NCBI GenBank assembly: GCA_023213195.1
Contig: CP096135.1
Coordinates: 1,878,616-1,942,615, forward strand
Length of the DNA stretch: 64,000 nucleotides
Source of the DNA: Sphingobacteriales bacterium JAD_PAG50586_3
GTDB taxonomy: Bacteria; Bacteroidota; Bacteroidia; CAMBQF01
Direction of reading: 5' to 3'
The notes beneath the pieces were generated by a model. The model was given only the letters and a program-made list of their open reading frames with translations. It searched no databases and had not been told where the DNA came from. Of the stretch, positions 40,501 through 49,840 are shown piece after piece. Within the stretch, counting starts at the first letter, position 1. Every line of letters begins with the position of its first letter. The translations under genes and the position numbers were made by a program.

Positions 40501-43376
40501 ATTCCTTCAAGTCTATGATTGGCCAATTTGCCAGAGAGAAAACAAATATAATTAAATAAGGATTTAAAATTTATTTCCCAATTTATATGATATGCCCAAT
40601 CATTTAGTACAGGGAAATTATCAGAATCATCAAAAAAACCAATACATTCACTATATAGCCCATAATTTTGTAAACTCTTATAATTCAAATCAACTCCATT
40701 CTCAGTTCTAAAATTAAGGTTTTCAGTATGTGGATATAGCTCATGGAATATTGCTTTCATTAAATCAATCCGCCTCGATCTTCCCAAAAGGACATAAAGT
40801 ATTAAATAATTATTGTCGCTAGTCAAACCATATTTATCAATAACATTTTCCAGATCAGTAATCCAGGGTAATATCTGATCAATAGGTTTAATAACTGGGC
40901 TTCTCATTTCATACTCTAAGGCTTTATAAATGCTCTGCGCAATTAAACCACTGAGATTATTATCAATATTCTCAGGATTGTGTTGCTCAAACAACCCAGA
41001 TATTGGGGGTGAATTATATCTCCAAATTACATAGCCTGTCTGACTGGAACTTACGTCATTTCTAAACCAATCTAGAATTTCATCACTATTTCCACTTACC
41101 TCAATCATCTTACTAATATGCCTTTTATAGTGCATGAATTCCTCAAATGCTTGTCCTTTCTTTATATTACTAGATAGAATAACAGCTTTAAACTTAATAG
41201 AGATATAGCGATTAAAGGATTCTTTATCAAAACCATTCTGTAAAAGATTAGAACATACATCATCAATTGCTTCCTGTAAAATACCAGCTTCTTTCAGATT
41301 GCCGTTCTCATAGAATTTTTGTAGTAGAAATAATGCATCATTATCTGATGTCGTTAAAGTTTTATTTCGAACAACATATCTAATAGCTTCCTCCGGTTTA
41401 TCAATAGAAATTAATGCATTCACCAGGAAAAGAGCATTTCCATGAAATAAAACGTTATAACGAAAATTTATTCTTTGGGACAATAACAATAACGAAATTA
41501 CTTTATGAGAAATCCCAAATTCGGCAGCTAGCCCTATTACCTTCTTTATATCTGATAAAACAACGTCTGGGCTAATACTATTAAAGGCACATGCATCAGC
41601 CCAATGTTGGTTGCACTCATCTATAGCTTTTCGGCGATTTACTTCACTTCCATTTGCTAAATGATAAATCCTTTCGGAAATTCCAAAAATTACATCAGGA
41701 TGGCTTAGATTATATTCTGTTATGTTATCATGGATTTGATGTTCTAAAAGTGCTGAATTTTTATTTATAAAATCGGAAAACGATGTGTGATAAATGCTAA
41801 CATTAGTATCATCCTTTAATAAATGTTGAATCTTATTAAAACTTGTAATAAAATGATGCTTAGTAGTTTCAGGTAAAATCTCCAATAATATCTCCTTATT
41901 AATTGGTATTCTTAATCTAGATAATGTTGCCATAAGCCACAATGTATCATTATTACCTTCAAGTTGTGACCAAAGTTTATTATAGTAATTCTCAATCTCT
42001 CCACTAATTGTCGGAATCTGGTTTATCCATTCACTAATAGTCGAAAGTTCATTGCTATTCAGGACATATTTTGTTAAATATCTAAGATAGAGTGGGTGAC
42101 CTTCTGATTTTTCAGCTAGTTCAGATATTTGAGATTCAGTAATCCCTCTATCCATTAATTTTTCTGACAAGTAATCTTTAGCATTTTGTAGAGAAAGAGG
42201 AGTAACTTTTATTTCTACCTCAGAATCTATTAGAACATTAAAATTCGCAGGTAATATTTCCTTAGACGTACAAGAAAATAGAATTTTGAAATTTGCGGGC
42301 AATATTATTGGCAAAACAGATAAAAATTCTTCTATCTGAGATACCTTCACGTCATCAAGGCCATCAACAATCAAATAAGCTGTCTTACCAAGTGCTAAAT
42401 AGTGATTTGATAATTGACCAATACCTTGATGAATTTCTATAATTTTCTCGTTTAGAGGCTTTTGTGATTTAGCGGGTGGCTTATTATACAAAATTCTATG
42501 GTAAATCTCCTCCACCCATTTTAGGAAAAATTCTGGTGTTGCCCTTATCTGAGTTGGAATTTCTTCTTCTTGGGGAACTTTAACAAAAAACCTGTCACAT
42601 ACAATATGGTTATTATTCTCAAATTCTAACTGTGCAGCAATAGTAGTTTTTCCAGACCCTGGACTACCACTAATCAAAAAATAACTCCTTGCTTTGTTTT
42701 CCTCTAATACTTCATTGATTCTTTGCAAAACAATTTCATTAGCTGTATGAGTAGAAATATCGTTTTCTATAGATTGTGGAATAGATTTATGCTCATCTAC
42801 ATCAATTTGAATGTCATTTTTTACTATATTTTCAAGTATGCTACTTAAACTAGTTGCTCCAAATGTACCGGGAATGTCATAACCAATTACTCCAACAACA
42901 AAGCCATCAATAACTAATGGAGCACCAGATAATCCGCTAAAATCATCCAAATTGTTATATTGTTCACACTCTAAGTCAATATCCCATTTTGAACCATCAT
43001 TAGTGCGTGAAATAAGCCCATTGTAACGTCCTCCAGAACCAATTCTCATTGCCGGATATCCAAAGGTCTCCCATTTTTCATCATAAGCTATTTGCCTACT
43101 TTTCATAGGCAATGCATGAATAGTTTGTTCGGAAAGGAGTTCTAATCTCAATATCACTACATCCCTCTCTGGTATTCTTTCCAAAATTTCCGCTTCAATC
43201 TCTTCTCCCCCTATACTTAATATAACAGGTTTGTTATCAATAATATTATGATCAGAAGACAAAACTATACATTGTCCATCTTTACTAGAAATAATAAATG
43301 CCGATCCAGCATTACTGTCACAATTTATTCTAATAGTGGCAGATTCAATTTCGCTTACATGAAGTATTTTTTGCAT
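37584..43376 (-). CDS. Trypsin-like protease/STAND NTPase protein, AVAST-like defence sensor
   Basis: An unbroken gene for 1930 residues. The N-terminal part (1-180) is a trypsin-like serine protease: His43 in VLSSDHNI, Asp72 in ERDVVILRL, Ser150 in FSGLSGAPLV, so the triad is complete. A NACHT/AAA-type ATPase follows: Walker A SGSPGSGKTT at about 236-245 and Walker B AYLIVDGLDD at about 333-342. From about residue 560 to the end it is a long array of helical repeats, as expected for a ligand sensor. STAND proteins of this build (Avs) recognise phage proteins, oligomerise and activate the fused effector; the linked MBL gene fits AVAST type I. The ATG overlaps the upstream stop (TAATG), so translation is coupled. 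Phage target unknown. Confidence 0.85.
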   Translation of the reverse strand: MQKILHVSEIESATIRINCDSNAGSAFIISSKDGQCIVLSSDHNIIDNKPVILSIGGEEIEAEILERIPERDVVILRLELLSEQTIHALPMKSRQIAYDEKWETFGYPAMRIGSGGRYNGLISRTNDGSKWDIDLECEQYNNLDDFSGLSGAPLVIDGFVVGVIGYDIPGTFGATSLSSILENIVKNDIQIDVDEHKSIPQSIENDISTHTANEIVLQRINEVLEENKARSYFLISGSPGSGKTTIAAQLEFENNNHIVCDRFFVKVPQEEEIPTQIRATPEFFLKWVEEIYHRILYNKPPAKSQKPLNEKIIEIHQGIGQLSNHYLALGKTAYLIVDGLDDVKVSQIEEFLSVLPIILPANFKILFSCTSKEILPANFNVLIDSEVEIKVTPLSLQNAKDYLSEKLMDRGITESQISELAEKSEGHPLYLRYLTKYVLNSNELSTISEWINQIPTISGEIENYYNKLWSQLEGNNDTLWLMATLSRLRIPINKEILLEILPETTKHHFITSFNKIQHLLKDDTNVSIYHTSFSDFINKNSALLEHQIHDNITEYNLSHPDVIFGISERIYHLANGSEVNRRKAIDECNQHWADACAFNSISPDVVLSDIKKVIGLAAEFGISHKVISLLLLSQRINFRYNVLFHGNALFLVNALISIDKPEEAIRYVVRNKTLTTSDNDALFLLQKFYENGNLKEAGILQEAIDDVCSNLLQNGFDKESFNRYISIKFKAVILSSNIKKGQAFEEFMHYKRHISKMIEVSGNSDEILDWFRNDVSSSQTGYVIWRYNSPPISGLFEQHNPENIDNNLSGLIAQSIYKALEYEMRSPVIKPIDQILPWITDLENVIDKYGLTSDNNYLILYVLLGRSRRIDLMKAIFHELYPHTENLNFRTENGVDLNYKSLQNYGLYSECIGFFDDSDNFPVLNDWAYHINWEINFKSLFNYICFLSGKLANHRLEGIDINNLHIRVQSLFALFIPDLKLRISWKRAYALPEAAYPFFYSKLIPLLASSFPEILIQFVEDIVGNKYYQLGLYTEGYIESLFTIASALAKKSDFEVQVFKVAKVLETHIINTVENREERNEYLLRLVELYGQLKNQDKASEVFKEVINTSMGPSWYKESQLGIINTTISNIIPKDGDTHYLHKFAAHLHNASGEMTFQRYVKQQQESFVGDLAKIGFTQDAILYLKYLLLPDYKTVVANAESGLVDMPFKGYGYILGARAIEEQSTVLNLLQSVDSSNSIFAWGLCELFILGDDRYVDEYAKILTTILNSFEINDPTTLEFLIQRVSKFAITEVSDEFRNKFLRDLLFGLTESNYSKIKNHLKAFGMQPERENKNSDGYQRPDDYTDPLNILVVAKDKAKKQIEIENLTGARETIIEALQSIQVQKYSIWSSNYSNKINEIRELLSQTFTNSSDFIRHVKNLIIDEPYFEEWIIANQLIEIFKNINEESEKQHILDAVLDHINLMVRTPQLCYDRYSWMKNPAANGLFQKDEILLELLIWFLNHPSLVVKNRTTEILVWIGTIIPKPIIESLIKEIITDGYQISRELAASILHQLAILNPHDYGKLLMVAIEENEEKLLSINHFMIRDSIIASLLEISKNGTFAVDETLSKFDQTFATSNANAGDIILDEDYLKPISLYLDELNELNFLSREFAELLLRQIEVYAPLPINESKKASRYIDRSFNDHNDITLVPDFNNILRFALNEAVSLFVVKDDREKVADVLRFYQPTFPENKLIAGLGDEVVTFENEIRTLFNLGGFKFENLLIEGNIVLNYFSNKFSDIKRNDDEKFELTSYLVPIDNFISANKSYIPSFFASNCYPSAPEEGLSIPLFIKSDNYSKIIGSDFVPSVVNTFSNIIPAHIIQNIKERYWRRGRNWNQNRMGEPQNSGYYSTISMKQLLEFRGNYKLVLQIGYGYKFKYIDVFEQIEIA

Positions 43377-44581
43377 TACAATTCAATGGTATATGGTATA
43401 TTATCAATGTAATAAATAGAGTAATTGTATTTTTCTATCCAGTCTTTTCTATTAAAAAACTCAGAATTACTAGTTCTATAGTTAAAATACAAACATCGAT
43501 TAAATGTGGTCTTTCTAACAATTATACTTGCAATAGTTTCTAAATCAGGATGATTATGCTTTGCACCATTAGTAGAAAAAATATATTTTTCTGAATCTAT
43601 TTTATCTAATAATTGCTTACTTATGTTATTCATGCTACCATGGTGAGAAACTTTAATAATATCAAAAAAAATAACATCATTTTTTTGATATTCATTTAGT
43701 GATTCTAATATAAGATTAGGATGAGCATCCGCAAGGAATAATAATTTCTTTTCTTGAATTTGTAAGACAAATGCAATAGAACTGCCATTAGTTGGAGTTG
43801 TATCTTCAATAATCGGCAATGTAATTAATGTTTCTACATTCAGATCTTTGGTAGCCGAAATTTGTTTAGGAGTTCTTGGCAAAGCATTCTTTTCCCATGT
43901 CATTAACATCTCAAATGCGTCATCATATAATTCATCATTTTTAGAAAGATAATTTACATCATACTTTTTTAACTCGTTTTTCCATAAATCTTTTAATTTT
44001 TCTAGCTTTTCATTGTTTGGAGATAATAAATAAATAGTAGAATTTATATCCACACATATTATTCTTCCGTTTTCGACACAAACAGCTTTGTTTTTAAAAT
44101 CACTATTCCATGCATACTCACCTTGTAAAATCAAAGCCCCGACAGCAGTTCCTTGTTCCGCACTAATAGCACTCTTACCATCTTTTTGTACATTTTTAGG
44201 ATACCCCCGCTGTACTATCTGTTTTATTATTTGAATATTTATAGTATCAACATTTGCTCCTTCTTCAATTTCTCTTTTAAATAAATGCCTAAATGTATTA
44301 TGCCATATTTCTCTAATTTGAATAAAATTCTCTACATTATTATCTTTCAGGAGCTTAATCGCTCCTTGAATATGGTCTGCGTCAATGTGAGTTAGAATTA
44401 GTTTCTCAAGATATTCCCCATTTTTTGAAACTAAAGTTAAATCTGTCTTTAAATAATTATTGACCGTATCAAAATATCCACAATCTATAAGCATGTGTTT
44501 CTTTCTTTCACCAGAATTTCCAAAACTCACTAGAAAACAGTCTCCATTTTTAGCAGGGTATGTCTTAAGTTGAACTTCCAT
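43376..44581 (-). CDS. MBL-fold metallohydrolase, ComEC-like, AVAST-type component
   Basis: This 401-residue protein starts MEVQLKTYPAKNGDCFLVSF. The metal site is seen in LTHIDADHIQG (His65-x-Asp67-x-Asp69-His70), LFLADAHP (near 275) and KVSHHGSMNN (near 305), the order found in ComEC-type metallo-beta-lactamase folds. There is no signal peptide or membrane segment, so it acts in the cytoplasm, probably as a nuclease or phosphodiesterase; the substrate is not readable. An insert of about 130 residues (115-245) lies between motifs. It is first in the operon with the protease-STAND protein, as in AVAST type I. Four palindromes upstream (44635-44811) probably control it. Confidence 0.83.
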   Translation of the reverse strand: MEVQLKTYPAKNGDCFLVSFGNSGERKKHMLIDCGYFDTVNNYLKTDLTLVSKNGEYLEKLILTHIDADHIQGAIKLLKDNNVENFIQIREIWHNTFRHLFKREIEEGANVDTINIQIIKQIVQRGYPKNVQKDGKSAISAEQGTAVGALILQGEYAWNSDFKNKAVCVENGRIICVDINSTIYLLSPNNEKLEKLKDLWKNELKKYDVNYLSKNDELYDDAFEMLMTWEKNALPRTPKQISATKDLNVETLITLPIIEDTTPTNGSSIAFVLQIQEKKLLFLADAHPNLILESLNEYQKNDVIFFDIIKVSHHGSMNNISKQLLDKIDSEKYIFSTNGAKHNHPDLETIASIIVRKTTFNRCLYFNYRTSNSEFFNRKDWIEKYNYSIYYIDNIPYTIEL

Positions 44582-44634
44582 TTGAATTTTATATTAAAGT
44601 AGGGCTGTTGCTAATATATTGAATTCTAATATAC

Positions 44635-44811
44635 ATTCTATAAATATAGAACTCAATAAATCGATTAGTTCTATAAACATAGAACTTAATGAACTAGATT
44701 CACATATGAATACATCTAAAATAACTAATTCCATTAATTTGCAGCATTATGTTCTATAAACGTAGTATATATTGATGTGGTGAAAATCGATTAGTTCTAT
44801 AAACATGGAAC
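44635..44811 (-). promoter_or_regulatory. Four palindromic operator-like sites upstream of the AVAST-like operon
   Basis: Sites with consensus RTTCTATAAACATAGAAC lie at 44635-44652, 44668-44685 (perfect GTTCTAT-AAAC-ATAGAAC), 44751-44768 and 44794-44811. Sites 2 and 4 sit inside a 36-bp direct repeat (44658-44693 and 44784-44819). They occupy the gap between the MBL start at 44581 and the dnaE terminator. Multiple copies of one palindrome suggest cooperative binding of a repressor. No gene lies in this 333-bp gap. Confidence 0.72.
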
Positions 44812-44864
44812 TTAATGAATTCAGCTTTCCTTAAAATACACTGGAATACCTGATAATGCTCAAT

Positions 44865-44888
44865 TTTTCTCGGGATTTCCCGAGAAAA
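44865..44888 (-). terminator. Intrinsic terminator after dnaE
   Basis: A perfect 10-bp stem (TTTTCTCGGG / CCCGAGAAAA) with a 4-base loop, 26 bp after the dnaE stop at 44915. On the minus strand the stem itself starts and ends in A/T runs, and the AAAA...TTTT symmetry would allow termination in either direction. Confidence 0.78.
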
Positions 44889-44914
44889 TCCGAATGCAGC
44901 GTAAATTAATACGG

Positions 44915-47850
44915 TTATAGAATACGTGAATCTTGTGTAATCTCCAGTTTAGCCATTTTCTCTACTTCCAAACTTGGGAAGCCAAACTCTTCAACAACTT
45001 TTCCAAGGATAAGATAAACACCTGATCCCTTAAATGGATATGCTTTAAGACTTTGGGAGAAATGGGTTGTATCGAAGAAATTATCTTCAACATCCAAAAA
45101 GGTACCGAATGCCATCATATCCCCACGTACGGTCCGAACAGGTTTGGTAGCAACGTAATTACCCAAAATTCTAACTTTCTTACCTAAATTTGTCATTAGG
45201 TCTTTGGCTTTACAATCACCCCGATTTTTAGTCTTCAGTAAGTCAAAATAAGTTTTAGTAATAGGAAAGCCCATTATTTCTATTTCATCGTATAGGTTTG
45301 CTATCTCATTTCCTTCTAACTTGGGTAACTTCCATTCTAGAGGCTCCTCATGAAACAATGCCTTAGTATTGGTAAATTCTTTCTGCTTTTGCCTGTCAAA
45401 TACCATGTGGGCTTCCCAAAGCAACTCTCGTTTGTTTTGGCCTGTAAATCTAAATGCATCTATTCGTACTAATATTTTTAATGATTCTAAACCTAGACTT
45501 GTCCGCAAAACGAAATCTTCTAATCCTAAAAAAGAGCCATTTTTCTGCCTTTCTATCTCTATTTGTTGTCCAATGCTTTGCTCCAGCGATTTAATATGTA
45601 TAAATCCTAAGTACACATCGGTACCGTAAAGGTTGGTTAGGTAAGTACTATTATTTACACAAGGTAAGTGCAATGTGCCTCCAGCTTTCTTAATCTCATT
45701 AACATACACCCAGGTTGCGTAAAAGCCACCAAAGTTATTAATCACCCCAACCATAAACTCTAAGGGGTAATGCGACTTTAAATACAGGCTTTGGTAGCTC
45801 TCCACAGCATACGAAGCTGAATGGGCTTTCGAAAATGAATACCCCGCAAACGATTCAATTTGTCTCCAAACTTCTTTGGCCAAGGCTTCGGGGTGACCCA
45901 TTGCCTTACAATTGTCGTAGTATTTCTCCTCAATTTCTAGTAAGTGTTTACGGTTTCGTGATTTTCCACTCATCATCCTGCGCAATACATCGGCATCTGC
46001 TAAATCCAGTCCTCCAAAGTAGTGCCCCACCTTAATTACGTCTTCCTGATACACCATTACACCAAATGTTTCCTTCAGCTGTTCCTCCATTATTGGGTGT
46101 AGATACTTAAAATTGTTTGGGTTCTGGAAACGGGAAATATACTCCTTCATCATCCCACTTTTGGCAACACCGGGACGGATAATAGAACTAGCTGCTACCA
46201 AAGTCAGGTAGTCATCGCATTTCAACTTTTTAAGTAGCCCCCGCATAGCAGGACTTTCGATATAGAAACATCCAATAGTATCAGCAGCTTTTAACTGTTG
46301 CCTAACCTTTTCGTCCTTTTTAAACTTTTGCACATCGTGAACATCAATCTTAATCCCTTTATTTTTAAAGACTAGTTCTGCTGCATCTTTTATATGGCCA
46401 ATACCCCGTTGGCTTAATATATCTAGCTTATCTAATCCTATATCTTCAGCCAGATACATATCAAATTGTGTTGTTGGAAAACCTTTAGGGGGCATATCCA
46501 GAGCCGTGTAGTTGGAAATTGGTTCGTCTGAAATTAATATTCCACCGGCATGAATAGTCCGTAGGTTGGGGTAATCTTCAATGGCTGTGTAATGGGCTAG
46601 AATATCCCTGCAAATCTCATTTGCATTCAATGGATTATTTGGGTCTTTTATGAGTCTATCTATTTCCTCTTTAGGTAAGCCATAAACCTTCCCCATTTCA
46701 CGAATAATAGAACGGTCTTTAAAGGTTGACATAGCGCCTAACAAAGCCGTATGTTTCCTGCCATACCGTTTAAAGATGTATTCAATGACATCATCTCGTT
46801 CTTTCCAACTATAATCAATATCAAAATCTGGGGAGATTTACGTTTTGGATTTAAAAAGCGTTCAAAATATAAGTCCAACTCAATAGGGCATACATCTGTA
46901 ATTTGCAAACAATAAGCCACTACACTATTTGCCCCACTACCCCGCCCTACATGGTAATACCCCTTTTGCATGGAGTACTTGATAATATCGTTTGCAATAA
47001 GGAAATACGAACTAAAACCAAGTTGGTCAATAATAGCCAGTTCTTTCTTAACCCTACCTTCAGCTATTTTATCATTACCATAACGATATCTCAAACCATC
47101 ATAGGCTAGTTTCTCTAATAATAATTTATCGTCATAAGTAGTGCCTGTAAAGGTTTTCTTATTCTTTTTAGCAATAAAGTCGAAACTAAAACTGCAATCG
47201 TTTACAAGTCGTCGAGTATTTTCGATAATATGCGGGTAGTCTTCAAACTTTTGAAGTAATTCTTTCTGTGAAATCAAGTATTCATCAGTAGCTGCAAATT
47301 CTTTGGGCTGAAGCTGCGATAAGAGGATATTATGGTTAATAGCCCTTAGCTTTTTATGAACCTCAAAGCCATTGTAGTCCTTATAGGTATAAGCCTGTAA
47401 TATTACATACTTAGTTTGATGGTCTTTTTTCTCGAACAGTAGTTTGTTTATTTGCCGTGGTCGTATACCGATAAATTCATTTTCCCGGAGATTGTCAATT
47501 GGTGTTCCATATTCATACACTACATAGCAGTGCCTAAAATCGGGACGTCTCGGGAGCGGCGTGTTAGAAAGATTTGATTCGGTTACCTGCTCATTTACCT
47601 CTCGAAATCCTTCACTATTCCTTGCTATGGCAACAAACAAAAGGGTGTCACCGTCCCGAAACTCCATCCCGACAATGGGCTTTATTCCTTTTTCAGTACA
47701 TACTTTGACAAATTCAAGTACACCTGAAGAGTTATTAATATCTGTAATAGCAATTGCCTCATAATTAAAGTCAATAGCTGTTTGCACGAGGTCTTCTATT
47801 GGTACTACCCCATATCTCAAACTGTAGTTTGAATGTGCATTTAAAATCAT
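44915..47850 (-). CDS. dnaE2: DNA polymerase III alpha-type subunit, short DnaE (error-prone/DnaE2-like); one frame break
   Basis: A run of four G at 46830-46833 lacks one base; restored, one protein of 978 residues results, shorter than a replicative DnaE. The N-terminal PHP domain begins MILNAHSNYSLRYGVVPIED. The palm shows GRGSGANS (about 303) and, across the break, PDFDIDY (about 340), the catalytic PDxDxD acidic motif; GYSFSKAHSASYA follows further on. The ATG overlaps the dinB stop (ATGA), so translation is coupled. With Pol IV and a LexA-like repressor it forms a damage-inducible translesion set comparable to imuB-dnaE2 cassettes. The C-terminal OB-like part (GKKVRILGNYVATKPVRTVR) is present. 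DnaE2 function is inferred from length and context. Confidence 0.85.
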
Positions 47851-49001
47851 CGCCCTGTACCAATTCCAACAGCTTTCATTATTGCATAATTTCCAAACCT
47901 CAAGCGTATCTTATCCATAGCCTGGTATAGGTTCATCAGTATCTCTGTATCTTCAAACAGGTTTATTTGGGTAAAGCCCGATACTATATTTGAGAACTTG
48001 ATGCCAATAAGCCTAATAAGTACCCTACGGGTATAATTGAGCTTAAATAGCTCTAATATATGGTTGAGTAGTACGTGGTCAGATGCCGTATAACCTATCC
48101 TTCTTTGAAAGGTATGGGTTTGAAAATCTGAATATTTCAATTTCAGGGTAATACAACCGGTAACCCGTTTAGACTTGCGTAGATCAAACGCCAGCCTGTC
48201 AATCATAGCCACCAGCATATTTTTAAGCGTTTCTACATCTGTAGTATCTCTATCAAAGGTCGTTTCCGTACTCATGCTTTTTTGCTCAGAATAGGGAACA
48301 ACCGGGTTATTATCTATTCCGTTTGCCTTGTACCAAATGCTTTGTCCGTTTTCACCTAACACTTTCTGCATAACCAGCAAAGGCATTTGTTGGATAGTTT
48401 CTACCCGGTCAACTCCCATATTTCGCAAAAGGGTAAAAGTCTTGCCACCTATACCCGGTATCTTTTTAATCGATAAAGGAGCCAGAAATAGCTTTTCTAT
48501 GCCTTCGTCAACCTGTTTCTCTCCGTTAGGCTTTGCTTCGCCGGTAGCCACTTTAGAAACGGTTTTATTAATAGAAAGGCCAAAGGAGATTGGGAGGCCT
48601 GTTTCTTTCATTACCATTCCCCGCAACTCGTGGGTCCAAAGCATGCTGTTTTTGATATACCTGTCCATCCCTGATATATCAATGTAATGTTCATCAATTG
48701 AGGCTTTTTCAACTACCGGAGCCCTATCCTGAATAACTTCCGTAACCATATTAGAGTATTTAGAGTAGTTATCCATATCACCTCTCACAAACACTGCATG
48801 TGGGCAAAGCTGCTTTGCTATTTTAGCTGGCATGGCAGAGTGAACTCCATATTTACGAGCCTCGTAACTACATGATGCTACTACTCCCCTATCCGAAGTT
48901 CCTCCAATTATTATTGGCTTACCGATTAAACTACTATCCATTAGGCGCTCTACCGAAACGAAAAACGTATCTAAATCCATATGTACAATGCGCCTATCCA
49001 T
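47847..49001 (-). CDS. dinB: Y-family DNA polymerase IV (DinB)
   Basis: This 384-residue protein starts MDRRIVHMDLDTFFVSVERL. Catalytic acids are seen at Asp9 (HMDLDTFF) and Asp103-Glu104 (ASIDEHYID); the steric region SCSYEARKYGVHSAMP is typical of Pol IV. The helix-hairpin-helix (KIPGIGGKTFTLLRNMGV) and little-finger domains are present. Near the C-terminus QINLFED resembles a beta-clamp-binding motif. Unlike ImuB it keeps the active site, so it is a real translesion polymerase. It is transcribed divergently from the LexA-like gene across a shared operator and overlaps dnaE by 4 bp. Confidence 0.93.
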   Translation of the reverse strand: MDRRIVHMDLDTFFVSVERLMDSSLIGKPIIIGGTSDRGVVASCSYEARKYGVHSAMPAKIAKQLCPHAVFVRGDMDNYSKYSNMVTEVIQDRAPVVEKASIDEHYIDISGMDRYIKNSMLWTHELRGMVMKETGLPISFGLSINKTVSKVATGEAKPNGEKQVDEGIEKLFLAPLSIKKIPGIGGKTFTLLRNMGVDRVETIQQMPLLVMQKVLGENGQSIWYKANGIDNNPVVPYSEQKSMSTETTFDRDTTDVETLKNMLVAMIDRLAFDLRKSKRVTGCITLKLKYSDFQTHTFQRRIGYTASDHVLLNHILELFKLNYTRRVLIRLIGIKFSNIVSGFTQINLFEDTEILMNLYQAMDKIRLRFGNYAIMKAVGIGTGR

Positions 49002-49017
49002 GTTAAAAATCTATCGT

Positions 49018-49067
49018 TTTGCAAAGTTTGACATTTTGTCCATACATTTGTTGGACAAATTGTCCAA
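49018..49067. promoter_or_regulatory. Divergent promoter with perfect operator palindrome
   Basis: A perfect 17-bp palindrome TTGGACAAATTGTCCAA (49051-49067) ends 2 bp before the repressor ATG at 49070. Just upstream lies TACATTTG (49043-49050), matching the Bacteroidota -7 consensus TAnnTTTG, with TTTG at 49018-49021 as -33 (spacer 21). The imperfect half-site TGACATTTTGTCCA (49029-49042) lies towards dinB. The position over the expected transcript start fits autorepression by the S24 repressor. Confidence 0.75.
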
Positions 49068-49069
49068 TT

Positions 49070-49813
49070 ATGCTATTGCACGAAAATTTAAAATTCCTTA
49101 GGGGAAGGTTAAGCATTGCCGAAATGGCAACTAAACTGGATATACCGGAAGATAGCTATCGAAAATATGAAGCAGGGCTTAGGCGTCCATCTTACGAGAA
49201 GCTAATTTATATATCGTCTGTATTAAAATTCTCCACCGAAGTGCTACTAAAAGCTGACTTACGAAAGGCTGACCTGAATAAACTAATGATGGTGGCTGAC
49301 AACCGTTTGCTTTTCCCTATATTAGTGGATGACCAAAACAACGATGTTATTGAAATAATATCTGTGAAATCTAAAGCCGGATATTTACAAGGCTATACAG
49401 ACCCAACCTACATAGACAAACTAAAAACAATGAATTTACCCTTTAAGATTATTGGCAAACACAGGGCGTTCCCAATTACAGGTGATTCTATGCCACCGGT
49501 TAAAGAAGGCTCTTTTGTTGTAGGTAAGTTTGTTGAATCAATTACTGAAATTGAAGATGGTGATACTTATATAGTGCTTACTTCTAATGATGGTTTAGTA
49601 TATAAGAGGGTATATAAGAAAGAGGCTGCTTTAGAGTTACATTCCGATAATAAAAACTATCAACCTTACCAGGTTAAATTGGAAGATGTGTTAGAGCTAT
49701 GGAAATTTGTATGTTGTATTAACCTATCTGACCAGAAGGAAGAGGAAATCAATATGCAAAGCGTTATGGATATGTTAAAGAGTATGAAAGTAGAAATTGA
49801 AGCTAAGAAATAA
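49070..49813 (+). CDS. LexA-like S24-family transcriptional repressor (XRE HTH plus autopeptidase)
   Basis: The ATG at 49070, next to the operator, gives 247 residues; the frame opens earlier but those codons overlap the promoter. N-terminal XRE-type HTH (SIAEMATKLDIPEDSYRKYE, residues 15-60). The S24 domain has a likely Ala-Gly cleavage site in KSKAGYLQGY (about 100), catalytic Ser in FPITGDSMPP (about 145) and Lys in LVYKRVYKK (about 185). This is the build of LexA, UmuD and phage CI repressors that cleave themselves when RecA filaments form. It probably represses itself and the divergent dinB-dnaE pair. The next gene on the same strand starts 27 bp downstream and may be co-transcribed. Confidence 0.87.
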   Translation: MLLHENLKFLRGRLSIAEMATKLDIPEDSYRKYEAGLRRPSYEKLIYISSVLKFSTEVLLKADLRKADLNKLMMVADNRLLFPILVDDQNNDVIEIISVKSKAGYLQGYTDPTYIDKLKTMNLPFKIIGKHRAFPITGDSMPPVKEGSFVVGKFVESITEIEDGDTYIVLTSNDGLVYKRVYKKEAALELHSDNKNYQPYQVKLEDVLELWKFVCCINLSDQKEEEINMQSVMDMLKSMKVEIEAKK

Positions 49814-49840
49814 TTAAAGTATTTAAAACAATACTATTAA

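Noticed and set aside
44915..47850. A truly split dnaE encoded as two proteins
   Set aside because: The break falls inside the PDFDIDY active-site motif and one added base restores it exactly, so an indel is much more likely than functional fission.
49019..49069. Upstream TTG start for the LexA-like gene
   Set aside because: It would place translation over the promoter -7 element and the operator palindrome; the ATG at 49070 gives a normal HTH N-terminus.
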